Shown: positions 8,186 to 17,417, numbered from the stretch's first letter. The stretch: 62,175 nucleotides of DNA from an uncultured Actinomycetes bacterium (GCA_903900235.1 CAIUMH010000143.1:1-62175); one strand, 5' to 3'. Program-made: numbers and translations. Notes: generated from the letters alone by a model not told the origin.

Positions 8186-8778
8186 CACTGCGTTGCGTGG
8201 TGGCCACGGCGAACCCCGACAAGGCGATGGAGATCGTGGCCATCATGTCGCAGGTCGGCGATGTCGAGCTCCTTGCTCGGCCGGGGGACATCGGCGAGAT
8301 CGAGGAGACTGGCGACACGCTGCTCGAGAACGCTCGGATCAAGGCATTGGCGCTGTGTGAGGCCTCCGGTGAGGTGGCCATCGCCGATGACACGGGTCTC
8401 GAGGTCGATGGACTCGGCGGAGCCCCGGGGGTCTGGTCGGCGCGCTACGCCGGCGAGGACGCCACCTACGACGACAATGTGAACAAGATGCTGACGGAAC
8501 TCGGCGGGAGCGACGATCGAACGGCACGCTTCGTGACGGTGGCCTTTGCAGCCTTCCCAGACGGCACCGAGATCTTCGCCTCGGGAGAGGTCGTCGGGCA
8601 GATCACCACGGAGCGACGCGGCGAAGCGGGCTTCGGGTACGACCCGATCTTCGCTCCTGATGAGGCCGATGGGCGAACCTTTGCCCAGATGACGGCCACC
8701 GACAAGAACGCCATCAGCCACCGGGGTCGGGCGTTCCGGGCACTCGCCGAGCAGCTCGGCGACATGGGACTTCTCTAG
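8182..8778 (+). CDS. rdgB: RdgB/HAM1 dITP/XTP pyrophosphatase
   Basis: House-cleaning nucleotide pyrophosphatase of 198 residues that hydrolyses dITP, XTP and related non-canonical purine nucleotides to monophosphates. It shows the family blocks [11 protein letters not shown] at the N-terminus, [22 protein letters not shown] in the middle and [12 protein letters not shown] with [10 protein letters not shown] near the end. The start ATG overlaps the stop of rph, implying translational coupling. Confidence 0.95.
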   Translation: MTLRCVVATANPDKAMEIVAIMSQVGDVELLARPGDIGEIEETGDTLLENARIKALALCEASGEVAIADDTGLEVDGLGGAPGVWSARYAGEDATYDDNVNKMLTELGGSDDRTARFVTVAFAAFPDGTEIFASGEVVGQITTERRGEAGFGYDPIFAPDEADGRTFAQMTATDKNAISHRGRAFRALAEQLGDMGLL

Positions 8779-8863
8779 CGAGTCGCCGAGCCCCCGGATC
8801 CTTGGCTACGGTTCCCTCGGGCGTGGAGGCCGAGGGGTCATCACTGCCAAGGAGAGGATCGAG

Positions 8864-9361
8864 ATGGCTGACGGATCGACGCTTGAGGAATTGATCGGCA
8901 CGCGCACCGCGGTGTCGACCGTGGTGGTGGAGCGAGGCCCGGTGGGATTCTTCGCCGACTGCGTCTTCGACGAGAGCCCCGAGAGCCGCCTGCCCTCGGC
9001 CGCCGCAGGGGCTGGCCTCGACGGCATCGTCGCCCCGCCGACATTCCCGATCGCCTTCGAGGGGTGGGGTCGATTCCCTGAGCTCCAGAACGAGGCGGAG
9101 CAGGGCCCCGGCATGATGGCGGCGCTGGCCCCCCTGATGGCCAAGGGTGGGCTGATCCTCCATGGCGAGCAGTCTTTCCACTACCACCGCCCGGTGGTGG
9201 TTGGGGACGTGCTGCGCGGCGAGGGGACCATCGTTGATGCCTACGCCAAGGAGTCCAAGGGAAAGACGATGACCTTCGTGGTCACCGAGACCGTCTGGAC
9301 CGACGCCGAGTCCGGCAACCCAGTAGTCACCTCGCGTTTCAATATCATCCACCGCATCTGA
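8864..9361 (+). CDS. MaoC-like N-terminal (FAS1-like) hydratase half, hot-dog fold
   Basis: Protein of 165 residues matching the N-terminal MaoC-like or FAS1-like dehydratase domain: FADCVFDE near the start, APPTFPIAFEGWG, the LHGEQSFHYHRPVVVGDVL strand-turn and a C-terminal FNIIHRI. Such half proteins usually lack the catalytic Asp-His pair and pair with a second hot-dog protein that supplies it, as ChsH1/ChsH2 do in steroid side-chain degradation. The matching catalytic half is at 11682-12107, with a double acyl-CoA dehydrogenase between them. Start ATG at 8864 with AAGGAG at 8849-8854. Confidence 0.8.
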   Translation: MADGSTLEELIGTRTAVSTVVVERGPVGFFADCVFDESPESRLPSAAAGAGLDGIVAPPTFPIAFEGWGRFPELQNEAEQGPGMMAALAPLMAKGGLILHGEQSFHYHRPVVVGDVLRGEGTIVDAYAKESKGKTMTFVVTETVWTDAESGNPVVTSRFNIIHRI

Positions 9362-9404
9362 GGAGCGGGGAGGCTCGCTCGCGCGAACCACCCTGTGCGA
9401 GACT

Positions 9405-9422
9405 TCTAGAACGCGTTCTAGA
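9405..9422. promoter_or_regulatory. KstR-like operator, perfect 18-bp palindrome
   Basis: TCTAGAACGCGTTCTAGA is a perfect inverted repeat ending 14 bp before the acyl-CoA dehydrogenase start. Its core TAGAAC-GC-GTTCTA satisfies the published KstR motif TnnAACnnGTTnnA. KstR is a TetR-family repressor of cholesterol catabolism genes in Mycobacterium and Rhodococcus. A relative of KstR controlling general lipid genes would also fit. Confidence 0.65.
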
Positions 9423-9436
9423 GACCGGGAGCACCC

Positions 9437-11657
9437 ATGCCCATCGGCATCAGCGAGGACCACGTCGACCTTCAGCGGACCATCCGTCGGTTTGCGCAGG
9501 AGCAGCTTGCTGGTCGCGCTCGGCTCAACCTCGAGCTTGAGGCCGAGCCGGCGGATGCCACCCTGGCGGATTTGCGCGAGCAGGGTCTGGTGGGGATCCA
9601 CATCTCCGAGGAGCACGGCGGCGAAGGTGCCACGTTCTTCGAGCTTTGCCTGGTGGCCGAGGAGCTCGGGCGCGTGGCGGCTCCCGGGGGATTTGTGACC
9701 ACGGCCCTCGGCGTAGGACTGATTGAGCGGGGCGGCAACGCCGAGCTCGCCAGCTCGGTCATTGCGAGCGTCCTGGCGGGGGACAAGACGCTCACCGTGG
9801 CCTTTCTCGGCCCTGAGGCTTCGGTGCTCTGCGCCCAGAGGACGACCGATGGCGATCTCGAGGTGACGGGCACCCTCAGCGCGGTCCTCAGCGGCTCGAG
9901 CAGCCTGTTGGTGGCCCCGGTGGCCGATGCGCAGACCACCCAGCTGTGCGTCATCGACCTGTCGGCGCCGGGGATCTCGAGCACTGAGCATGCGGGGCTG
10001 GACCTGACCCGACGAGTCTCGACCATCACGTTCGACGCCGTTCGAGTTGGTGCAGGGAACATCCTCACTGGGATCTCGCTGCCCCTGGCGAGGGCCATGG
10101 GCGTGACGCTGGCCTCGTCGGAGCTCGTCGGCGGGGCTCGTGCCTGCCTGGAGATGGCCACGGAGTACGCAAGGACGCGTATCCAGTTTGGTCGGCCCAT
10201 CGGTCAGTTCCAAGCCATCAAGCACAAGCTGGCTGATCTGCTGGTGGCCGTCGAGCAGACGACTGCACTGGCCTGGGATGCAGCTCAGGCCGTCGATCAC
10301 GCCGTCACCCCGGCGACCGAGGCCGAGGCAGCCCTGTGCGCAGAGGCACTCGGGGCGTTGGCCATCGATGGCGGAGTCGACGCAGCCCGGGTTGCGATCC
10401 AGGTGCTCGGCGGCATGGGGTTCACCTGGGAGCACGATGCGCACATCTTCTTGCGCCGGGCACTGACGATGAGGGCGCTGCTCGGTTCGGCCTCGACAGC
10501 CCGTCGCGCGGTGGCTTCGATGGCACTGGCGGGCATCCGGCGACCCCTGGGGATCGATCTGCCCGAGGAGGCGAATGTCCTGCGGACCGAGCTCGAGCCA
10601 ATTGTGGCGGAGATCGCCGCCGCTGAACCTTCGGAGCGAACCGCCATGTTGGGCGAGCGAGGCCTGTGGTTCCCCCACTGGCCAGTGCCGTTCGGGCGGG
10701 GAGCCGGAGCTGTCGAGCAGCTTGTCATCGATGAGCTATTGACGGAACACGGGGTCCGCCGGCCGCCAGCGCACGTCACCGCGTGGGCGCTGCCCACCCT
10801 CATCGCTCACGGCACCGACGAGCAGAAGGAGCACTACGTGACGCCGTCGCTGCGCGGCGAGATCATCTGGTGCCAGCTGTTCTCCGAGCCGGGGGCGGGC
10901 AGCGACCTAGCTTCGCTCGCCACTCGGGCGACCAAAGTCGATGGAGGCTGGCGGATCGACGGCCAGAAGGTGTGGACCTCGGCAGCCCGTTGGGCGAAGT
11001 ACGGGATCTTGCTGGCCCGATCCGATGCTTCGGGTTCGAAGCATGAGGGGATCACCTACTTCATCTTGGACATGGCGTCCGATGGCGTGGACATCCGCCC
11101 CCTGCGCGAGATCACCGGCGAGGCCTTGTTCAACGAGGTCTTCCTCGACGGCGTGTTCATCCCTGATGATCTGGTGGTGGGCACGGTGGGTGACGGCTGG
11201 CGACTGGCTCGCACCACCCTGGCCAATGAGCGGGTGGCACTCGCGGCCACCTCTGCCTTCGGGGGCCTCGCTCGAGGCGGCCCTCGAGGTGGTGGCCTCA
11301 GGCCCTGCAGATGACTCGACGCTCGAGTCGCTCGGTCGCTTGCTGGTTGATGCCCAGTCGCTCTCGCAGATGCGGCAGCGCTCGGTGTTGCGCTCGGTCT
11401 TCGGCCTTGAGCCGGGGTCGGAGTCCAGCCTGGCCAAGTTGCTCGGTGCCGAACACGACCAAGACGTTGCCTACTTCGGTCTCGAGATCCTCGGTCCGAT
11501 GGGCGTGACGGGAGCCGACGGGCCGTCGGCAACCTTTAGTCGCGACGTCCTCCATACGCTCTGCCTGACCATTGCTGGAGGAACCTCCGAGGTGCAGCGC
11601 AACGTGATCGGCGAGCGCATGCTCGGCCTGCCACGCGATCCCGAGCCCGCTAGTTGA
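9437..11657 (+). CDS. Double-domain acyl-CoA dehydrogenase, FadE34-like, frameshifted
   Basis: Two acyl-CoA dehydrogenase modules in one gene, about 739 residues if one frameshift is corrected. The N-terminal module (about 1-370) runs from DHVDLQRTIRRFAQEQ through RIQFGRPIGQFQAIKHKLADL to QVLGGMGFTWEHDAH. The C-terminal module has the FAD/substrate segments QLFSEPGAGSDLASL and GWRIDGQKVWTSAA and ends with IAGGTSEVQRNVIGERMLGLPR. The first frame stops early at 11314, but the C-terminal helices continue in the +1 frame to 11657; deleting one G from the GGGGG at 11261-11265 joins them as AFGASLEAALEVV. Fused double dehydrogenases such as FadE34 act on steroid side-chain CoA esters. Sequencing error and true pseudogene cannot be told apart here. 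Confidence 0.8.
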
Positions 11658-11681
11658 CCAGAGAAGACCCAAGGAGCGACC

Positions 11682-12107
11682 ATGACCACACTCACCACAC
11701 AGACCGCCGCCGTCGGACTCACTGCACCGGTGCTGCGCCACACCCTCACGAGGACCGACCTGGTTCGCTATGCCGGTGCCTCGGGGGACTTCAACCCCAT
11801 GCACCACGATGAAGTCAAGGCCGCCGCAGCGGGTCAGCCCTCAGTCTTCGGCCACGGGATGCTCTCGATGGGTTTCCTCGGCTCGGCGATCACCTCCTTT
11901 GCCGGGGCCGGAAGCGTTGTCGACTACTCGGTCCGTTTTGCCCGCCAGACCTGGCCGGGCGAGGAGTTGATCACTGCCGTGACCGTGACAGCGCTCCGGG
12001 ACGAAGACGGCTCGGCGCTGGCGGACCTCGAGGTACGACTCACCAATGCCGACGGCGAGGAAAAGGTGGTTGGCACCGCCACCGTCCGACTTGCCTCGGG
12101 CTCCTAG
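11682..12107 (+). CDS. MaoC-like (R)-enoyl-CoA hydratase
   Basis: Single hot-dog protein of 141 residues with the hydratase-2 signature YAGASGDFNPMHHD at about 30-43, supplying the catalytic Asp and His, followed by GHGMLSMGFLG. It hydrates 2-enoyl-CoA made by an acyl-CoA dehydrogenase. It probably forms a heteromer with the FAS1-like half protein at 8864-9361. ATG at 11682, 24 bp after the dehydrogenase gene, with AAGGAG upstream; it belongs to the operon that begins behind the KstR-like box. Confidence 0.88.
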   Translation: MTTLTTQTAAVGLTAPVLRHTLTRTDLVRYAGASGDFNPMHHDEVKAAAAGQPSVFGHGMLSMGFLGSAITSFAGAGSVVDYSVRFARQTWPGEELITAVTVTALRDEDGSALADLEVRLTNADGEEKVVGTATVRLASGS

Positions 12108-12119
12108 GGTTCCTGGACG

Positions 12120-13007
12120 ATGAAGATCGGGATCGCCCTGCCGACGATGGCGCAGGGCTTCACCAGATCGGCACTGCGCGACTGGTGTCGGATGGTCGAT
12201 GCTGGACCGTTCTCCTCGATCTCCACCGGTGAGCGGATTACCTTTTTCAACCCCGAGATGCTCACGACGCTGGCGGCCTGCGCAGCGCTGACCGAGCGAG
12301 TCGATGTCATGGCCAACATCGTGGTGGCGGGACTCCATCGGCCGGCATTGTTGGCCAAACAGCTCGCCACCGTCGACGTGCTCTCTGACGGTCGCTTGGT
12401 GGTGGGCCTTGGTGTCGGCGGTCGACCACATGACTACGCCGCAGTCGATGCCCCGTTCCGCTCGCGTCACGACACGGTCGACGCGCTGGCGCACCAGTTG
12501 AGAGAGCTGTGGGCCGGCGTGCCGCCCTTCGAGGGCGCCGACTCGGTCGGCCCGCCCTGTGTGAGCGAGGGTGGCCCCCGGCTGCTGTCAGGGGCCATGG
12601 GACCCAAGGGTCTGGCTCGTGCGGCCCGCTGGGCCGAGGGGATCACCGGCTTCTCGGTGTCTGGCGACCCGAGGGAGGTAGCGCTGGCCGCACTTGGGGC
12701 CCGACAGGCCTGGGAATCGGCCGGACGATCGGAGGAACCATGGCTCGGTTCGGGGACGTTCTGTGTCCTCGGCGTCGACGATGCACTTGGGGTGCTCCGG
12801 CGCTTTGCTGGCACCTATCTCGGCTTCCTCGGAACCGAGATGGCCAATGCGGTGGCTGAATCGTTGACCGTGGCCGACACGTCCGAGCTCAATCGAGTCC
12901 TTGACGGGGCCGAGGAAGTCGGGATCGATGAGTTCACCCTCGTCCCGGGCACCTGGGACCTCGCTTGCCTCGAGGCCATCACCGACGCCGTCGCTGAACG
13001 CCGCTGA
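12120..13007 (+). CDS. LLM-class flavin/F420-dependent oxidoreductase
   Basis: Luciferase-like monooxygenase fold protein of 295 residues. It starts MKIGIALPTMAQG and carries the typical VDVMANIVVAGLHRPALLAKQLATVDVLSDGRLVVGLGVGGR barrel segment, here split by position rather than quoted as one motif: the AKQLATVDVLSDGRL part covers about residues 80-94. These enzymes use F420 or FMN; which one cannot be read here. It lies 12 bp after the MaoC gene in the same operon, so a role in the same catabolic route, such as oxidising a cyclic or ketone intermediate, is plausible. Confidence 0.8.
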   Translation: MKIGIALPTMAQGFTRSALRDWCRMVDAGPFSSISTGERITFFNPEMLTTLAACAALTERVDVMANIVVAGLHRPALLAKQLATVDVLSDGRLVVGLGVGGRPHDYAAVDAPFRSRHDTVDALAHQLRELWAGVPPFEGADSVGPPCVSEGGPRLLSGAMGPKGLARAARWAEGITGFSVSGDPREVALAALGARQAWESAGRSEEPWLGSGTFCVLGVDDALGVLRRFAGTYLGFLGTEMANAVAESLTVADTSELNRVLDGAEEVGIDEFTLVPGTWDLACLEAITDAVAERR

Positions 13008-13032
13008 TCACCCACCAACCAAGGGAGCCATC

Positions 13033-13953
13033 ATGACTGCAGTCGATCTCACGGGGTCCACGATCCTCGTCACCGGGGTGACGGGCCAGGTCGCCGCACC
13101 CTTGGCCGTGTCCCTCGCCCGCCAGGCGACGGTGATCGGCGCCGCTCGATTCTCCAATCCAACCAAACGGACCGAGCTCGAGGCAGCCGGAGTGTCGTGC
13201 GTCACGATCGATCTCGAGAAGGGAGAGGTCACGGACCTTCCCGGCGACATCGACTACGTGCTGAACTTCGCCGTGGCTAAGACCAATGACTGGGATCGGG
13301 ACCTCGACGCCAATGCCGGCGGCGTCCTGAGCCTGATGGAGAAGGTGGCCGACGCAAAGGCCTTCGTGCACTGCTCGTCGACTGCTGTCTACAAGCCCAT
13401 GGGCCACCACGTCTTCAGCGAGGAGGGTCCCTACGGGGACAACCACGGGGTGTGGGAGTTCCTCCGGACGTACTCGACCGCCAAGATCGCGACGGAGGCC
13501 TCCGTCAGGTGGGCGGCGCGTCGCTTCAACCTGCCCTCGACCATCGCTCGGCTGTCGGTGCCCTATGGGGACAACGGCGGCTGGCCGGCAATCCACCTCG
13601 AGATGATGATCAATGGTTCGAAGATCCCGGTCCACACCGACGATCCCTCCACCTATCACCCGATCCACGAGGACGACATCGCCAGCATGGTCCCCGGTCT
13701 GCTCGCAGCAGCCTCGGTCCCGGTCACCACGGTGAACTGGGGAGGCAATGATCCGGTCTCGATCGAGGAATGGTGCTCCTATATGGCGGACCTGACTGGC
13801 CTGACGGCCAGCTTCGAGGCGACCGATGCCACCATCGACTCAGTCATGGTGGACCTCAGCCGTCTCCACAACCTCGTCGGATCGACCGAGGTGCACTGGC
13901 GCGACGGCATTCGCCGAATGATCGCCGCCCGTCACCCTGAGCTGCTCGGCTGA
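13033..13953 (+). CDS. NAD-dependent epimerase/extended SDR
   Basis: Extended SDR of 306 residues. The Rossmann motif TGVTGQVA follows ILV near the N-terminus; the catalytic serine block VHCSSTAVY comes before YSTAK (about residues 154-158), and DDIASMV marks the C-terminal substrate region. Family members epimerise, dehydrate or reduce sugar nucleotides, or act on steroids and terpenes (3-beta-hydroxysteroid type); the substrate cannot be read from sequence. ATG at 13033 is preferred because AAGGGAG lies just upstream and the homology begins there. It closes the acyl-CoA oxidation operon 25 bp after the LLM gene. Confidence 0.8.
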   Translation: MTAVDLTGSTILVTGVTGQVAAPLAVSLARQATVIGAARFSNPTKRTELEAAGVSCVTIDLEKGEVTDLPGDIDYVLNFAVAKTNDWDRDLDANAGGVLSLMEKVADAKAFVHCSSTAVYKPMGHHVFSEEGPYGDNHGVWEFLRTYSTAKIATEASVRWAARRFNLPSTIARLSVPYGDNGGWPAIHLEMMINGSKIPVHTDDPSTYHPIHEDDIASMVPGLLAAASVPVTTVNWGGNDPVSIEEWCSYMADLTGLTASFEATDATIDSVMVDLSRLHNLVGSTEVHWRDGIRRMIAARHPELLG

Positions 13954-14216
13954 CCGAGTGGCCATCGCCTCGCTTCGAGGCAGCGGAGTCGTCACGATCG
14001 TCGATGATGGCGGAGCAGGGCCATTCGGGCTCCGAGCATCATGCACACGACCCTGAGGTCAGGCAACTGGCTGGTCTCGGTGCCGGTGGGTTGGCACGGG
14101 AGCTGCTGCTTCTGAGGATGGACCGAAATTTCCGAAGGGGCACGCTGAGGTCGCCGAGGCGCGGCACGACGGTTGAGGCGCGACGGTTGGGGCGCGAGTC
14201 CCCATACCCTGAGGGC

Positions 14217-14852
14217 GTGCACAATCCCGTCGTCGAGATCCCGATGTTCCCGCTCTCCACGGTGGTCTTCCCGGGAGCCGAGTTGCCTCTCCATGTATTC
14301 GAGGAGCGCTATCGCCGTCTGGTCGGCGACGTCCTCGATGGCAACCGGGAGTTCGGCACCGTTCTGATCACCGCAGGGTCCGAGGTTGGAGGCGGTGACC
14401 GCCGCAGCGAGATCGGCACACTGGTGCGAATCGAAATGGCCGCCCCCTTCGATGATGGTCGGTGGTTGCTGGCGTCGAAGGGGATCGAGCGGATCCGAGT
14501 CGTCGAGTGGCTCGACGATGCCCCCTACCCGAAGGCCATGGTCGAGCGATCCCCCTCGAGCGCGTTGTCACCGGGGAGCGAGGTCCTCGGGCGGGCCGCT
14601 GCAGCGGTCCGGCGGCTTCGGATGCTCCTTTCCGAGCTCGACAGCGGTCCATGCGGCCGTATCGACCTCGATCTGGGTGATGATCCGACGATGGCGTCCT
14701 GGATGGCCTGCGCCGTCGCTCCAATCGCCCAGCTTGATGGACAGGCACTGCTCGAGCTCACTGACCCTGTCGCTCGACTGACGGCATTGATCGCCATGTG
14801 CTGCGACCGAATCAAGGACGTCGAGATGCTCCTGGCCGCCGACGGGTCGTGA
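14217..14852 (+). CDS. Lon N-terminal substrate-binding domain protein
   Basis: Stand-alone LON-N (ATP-dependent protease N-terminal) domain protein, about 211 residues. The core IPMFPLSTVVFPGAELPLHVFEERYRRL block, lying at about residues 8-35, is diagnostic, and the C-terminal half is helical with the AWMACAV-like region. It has no AAA or protease domain. Such small proteins are common in actinobacteria; their role in protein quality control is unproven. The GTG at 14217 is chosen because homology starts four residues later; the open frame reaches further upstream but encodes low-quality, Arg-rich sequence. The 263 bp before it hold only short weak inverted repeats. Confidence 0.8.
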   Translation: MHNPVVEIPMFPLSTVVFPGAELPLHVFEERYRRLVGDVLDGNREFGTVLITAGSEVGGGDRRSEIGTLVRIEMAAPFDDGRWLLASKGIERIRVVEWLDDAPYPKAMVERSPSSALSPGSEVLGRAAAAVRRLRMLLSELDSGPCGRIDLDLGDDPTMASWMACAVAPIAQLDGQALLELTDPVARLTALIAMCCDRIKDVEMLLAADGS

Positions 14853-15325
14853 CCGTTGGACTTCGGAGGCTTCTCGGCTCCGAAGCCATCGAGGCTGGCG
14901 AGCCTCCCCATTGCATCGGGCACCTCCGGTGGGCGGGCGGCGCCCCAAGCCCCGATGATCTTGTGGTCCTCGGGATCTGCGCCGACTCAGTGCCGACCTG
15001 GCTGGTGCTCGACGGCGATGTGGTCGTCGGGATGTGTGGGCTTCATGCACCGCTTGAACCTGCCGTGCCGGTAGAGATTGGCTATCACGTGGGGGTGGCT
15101 GAGCGAGGTCGAGGTGTCGGCACCACGACCGTGGCGCTCTTGCTTGCCGAACTGGATCGCAATGGGGTGCATCTTGTTGTGGCCGAGGTGCTTGAGCAGG
15201 CACCGCTGGCCCTCGCCAGCAGGGGAGTGCTTGTCGCCAACGGCTTCGAGGTCGACTCGATGCCAGCCGAGACACCTGGGGCGGTTCGGTTCGTGCGGGC
15301 CCTCGGGCGCGACGAGAGCCGGTGA
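14849..15325 (+). CDS. GNAT-family N-acetyltransferase
   Basis: Acetyl-CoA dependent acetyltransferase of 158 residues. Motif A is EIGYHVGVAERGRGVGTTTVA, where the VAERGRGVGT loop binds the CoA pyrophosphate, followed by the LASRGVLVANGFE motif B. The substrate is unknown. The GTG start at 14849 overlaps the TGA of the Lon-N gene (GTGA), so the pair is translationally coupled. The stop codon lies inside the left part of a strong terminator hairpin. Confidence 0.75.
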   Translation: MTVGLRRLLGSEAIEAGEPPHCIGHLRWAGGAPSPDDLVVLGICADSVPTWLVLDGDVVVGMCGLHAPLEPAVPVEIGYHVGVAERGRGVGTTTVALLLAELDRNGVHLVVAEVLEQAPLALASRGVLVANGFEVDSMPAETPGAVRFVRALGRDESR

Positions 15326-15348
15326 CCTCTTCGCCACCGGCTCTCGTC
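15311..15348. terminator. Bidirectional terminator hairpin
   Basis: A perfect 14-bp inverted repeat (15311-15324 and 15335-15348) with a 10-nt loop overlaps the last codons of the acetyltransferase gene and sits before the end of the convergent SDR gene. It is placed to end transcription from both sides. Confidence 0.75.
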
Positions 15349-15373
15349 TTACCGCCAATGCGGCGGGGGCTTC

Positions 15374-16276
15374 CTAGAAGAAGCTGAATGGCGGGACGCC
15401 CGATGAGATGCCCTTGAACAGCTCGCCCTTTGCTGCTGCCATCTCGGCCGGGGTCCAGGCGCTGTTGCGGTGGATCTCGCCGACCGGGTGGAAGCCGCCC
15501 ATGGCCCAGACGTCGCCGCCGAAGACCACGAAGACCTGACCGGAGACGTCGCCAGCATCAGGAGAGGCCAGGAAGCCGACAAGGTTGGCGATGTTGATGG
15601 GGTCGAACTTGTCGAAGTCCTCGCCGCCGGTGCTCATCTCGGGGAAGACCTGCTCGGTCATGCGGGTGCGTGCACGCGGGGCGATGGCGTTTGCCGTCAC
15701 GCCGATCCGGGACAGCTCGCGAGCGATCGTCCACGTGAGGCCGACGATGCCAGCCTTGGCCGTCGAGTAGTTCGCCTGCCCGGCATTGCCGAAGAGACCG
15801 GCCTCAGAGCTGGTGTTGATGATGCGTCCGTAGACGTCCTCGCCGGCCTTGGCTTTGCTGCGCCAGTAGACAGCGGCCCGCTGGATGGTAGCGAAGTGGC
15901 CCTTGAGGTGGACGCGGATGACGTCATCCCAGTCGGACTCGGTCATGTTGAAGCTCATCTTGTCCCGCAGGATGCCGGCATTGTTCACGATGATGTTGAT
16001 GTCACCGAACGTGTCGATGGCCTGGTCGATGAGACCTTGGCCTCCCTCCCACGTCGAGATGTCGTCGCCGTTGATGATGGCTTCGCCTCCTTCCGACGCG
16101 ATGAGGTCCACGACCTCTTGGGCCGGATGGACGTCTCCGCCTTCACCCTGGAGCGAGGCGCCGACATCGTTGACGATGACCTTTGCCCCCTCGCGTGCGA
16201 GCAGCAGTGCCTCCTCGCGTCCGATGCCACGTCCGGCTCCGGTGACCACAGCCACCTTTCCATCAAGAAGTCCCAT
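15374..16276 (-). CDS. SDR-family hydroxyacyl-CoA dehydrogenase-like
   Basis: Short-chain dehydrogenase of 300 residues, TGAGRGIG motif at 13-20 and catalytic YSTAK after INTSSEAGLFG. The VNDVGAS strand end and the insert GEGGDVHPAQEVVDLI resemble the (3R)-hydroxyacyl-CoA dehydrogenase part of peroxisomal multifunctional enzyme type 2 and its many actinobacterial relatives, rather than FabG. It would oxidise 3-hydroxyacyl-CoA in the same style of beta-oxidation as the MaoC hydratases nearby. ATG with GGAGACGACC upstream on the minus strand. The 108 bp before it carry no clear promoter. Confidence 0.82.
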   Translation of the reverse strand: MGLLDGKVAVVTGAGRGIGREEALLLAREGAKVIVNDVGASLQGEGGDVHPAQEVVDLIASEGGEAIINGDDISTWEGGQGLIDQAIDTFGDINIIVNNAGILRDKMSFNMTESDWDDVIRVHLKGHFATIQRAAVYWRSKAKAGEDVYGRIINTSSEAGLFGNAGQANYSTAKAGIVGLTWTIARELSRIGVTANAIAPRARTRMTEQVFPEMSTGGEDFDKFDPINIANLVGFLASPDAGDVSGQVFVVFGGDVWAMGGFHPVGEIHRNSAWTPAEMAAAKGELFKGISSGVPPFSFF

Positions 16277-16384
16277 GGTCGTCTCCCTCAGTCGTCATGC
16301 CAGCCGCACTCGCGGCGGATCTCGTCCCCGTCTGGCCCCGGGGTAACCGGGTGTCAGCGAGCCGTGCCCAGAGCATTGCCGCGA

Positions 16385-17410
16385 TCAGCCGCCGATGGCA
16401 ACCTCACTGAGCAGGTCCTCGACGGCGAGCTGCAGCGCACGGTGCGGTGCGGTGCGACTGAAGGTGTCGCCAACGAGTTCCGACAGTGAGCGGACGACGA
16501 CCGAGGCTCCTCGGAGTTCCGAGAGTCGCTCGGCCATCCCGTCCTCGACGGAGCCGGCCACCACGCAAAGGGGGAGGGTCAGCGGCAGCCGTCGAGCGAG
16601 CCCGGCCACAACCTTGCCCTCGAGGGAGCTCGCGTCGAGGCGTCCTTCGCCCGTGATGACGAGGTCGGCGTCGACGGCCAACTCGTCGAGGCTGAGGAGA
16701 TCGGCGAGCAGGTCGAAGCCCGAGACGGCTTGTGCGCCGAGTGCCATGAGTCCTCCCGCTAACCCACCAGCGGCACCCGAACGCTCAAGAGAGGCGATGT
16801 CGTGGCCGCAGCGACGGGCGAGCGAGCCGGCCACCGCCTCGAGTCGCCGTTCGAGGGTGACGACCTGCTCGGGGGTCGCTCCCTTCTGTGGGGCGAAGAC
16901 CCGGGCGGCGTCGATGAAGCGCGTGGTGACATCGGTGGCGACCAGCAGCGTCGCCGTCCCGAGCCCTCCGGCATCGTCGATGGCGACGATGGCCCCATGC
17001 CCGCCGTCAGTGGTCGCCGATCCACCGCAGCCAACGATGATCGTTGTTGCACCGTGAGCCACCGCGTCGACGATCAGCTGGCCGACTCCAGTGGTGTCGG
17101 CCCGCACCGGATCGTCGCCTTGAGGTGAAGGGAGCAGGCCACGACCAGCGGCCTCCGCCATCTCGATCACCGCCGTCAGGCCATCATCGCTCCAGACGGA
17201 GTGAGCCATGACGGCCTGTCCGAGAGGTCCGACCACCGAGACCTCTCGTTGGCGCCCACCGAGGATCTTGGCGAAGCCCTCTCCGCCGTCGCTGAGCGGT
17301 AACTCGTCAGCCAGCCACCCTCGCGAGCGAGCAGCATCGGCGATTGCTGCTGCTGCGTCAGGCGCAGCGATGGTGCCGCGGAACTTGTCCGGTGCGGCGA
17401 TCAGGCGCAT
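16385..17410 (-). CDS. Glycerate kinase (GlxK/GarK family)
   Basis: Glycerate kinase of about 341 residues, phosphorylating glycerate with ATP to a phosphoglycerate. The diagnostic start MRLIAAPDKFRGT, the ELPLSDGGEGF block and the SATTDGGHGA and ITGEGRLDASSLEGK motifs are all present. The ATG at 17410 is used rather than an upstream start because it begins exactly with the family N-terminus. It lies 7 bp after the FKBP gene on the same strand, so the two are likely co-transcribed. Confidence 0.88.
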   Translation of the reverse strand: MRLIAAPDKFRGTIAAPDAAAAIADAARSRGWLADELPLSDGGEGFAKILGGRQREVSVVGPLGQAVMAHSVWSDDGLTAVIEMAEAAGRGLLPSPQGDDPVRADTTGVGQLIVDAVAHGATTIIVGCGGSATTDGGHGAIVAIDDAGGLGTATLLVATDVTTRFIDAARVFAPQKGATPEQVVTLERRLEAVAGSLARRCGHDIASLERSGAAGGLAGGLMALGAQAVSGFDLLADLLSLDELAVDADLVITGEGRLDASSLEGKVVAGLARRLPLTLPLCVVAGSVEDGMAERLSELRGASVVVRSLSELVGDTFSRTAPHRALQLAVEDLLSEVAIGG

Positions 17411-17417
17411 GGAGCGC

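Noticed and set aside
8814-8836. 7-bp stem between rdgB and the hydratase gene
   Set aside because: Too short and with a 9-nt loop; could be a weak terminator but not supported.
8714-10678. 654-codon minus-strand frame over the acyl-CoA dehydrogenase
   Set aside because: Same reason: low-quality composition, no motifs, and opposite to a well-supported gene.
13945-13981. Short inverted repeats after the epimerase gene
   Set aside because: Stems of only 5-6 bp, common by chance in this base composition; not called a terminator.
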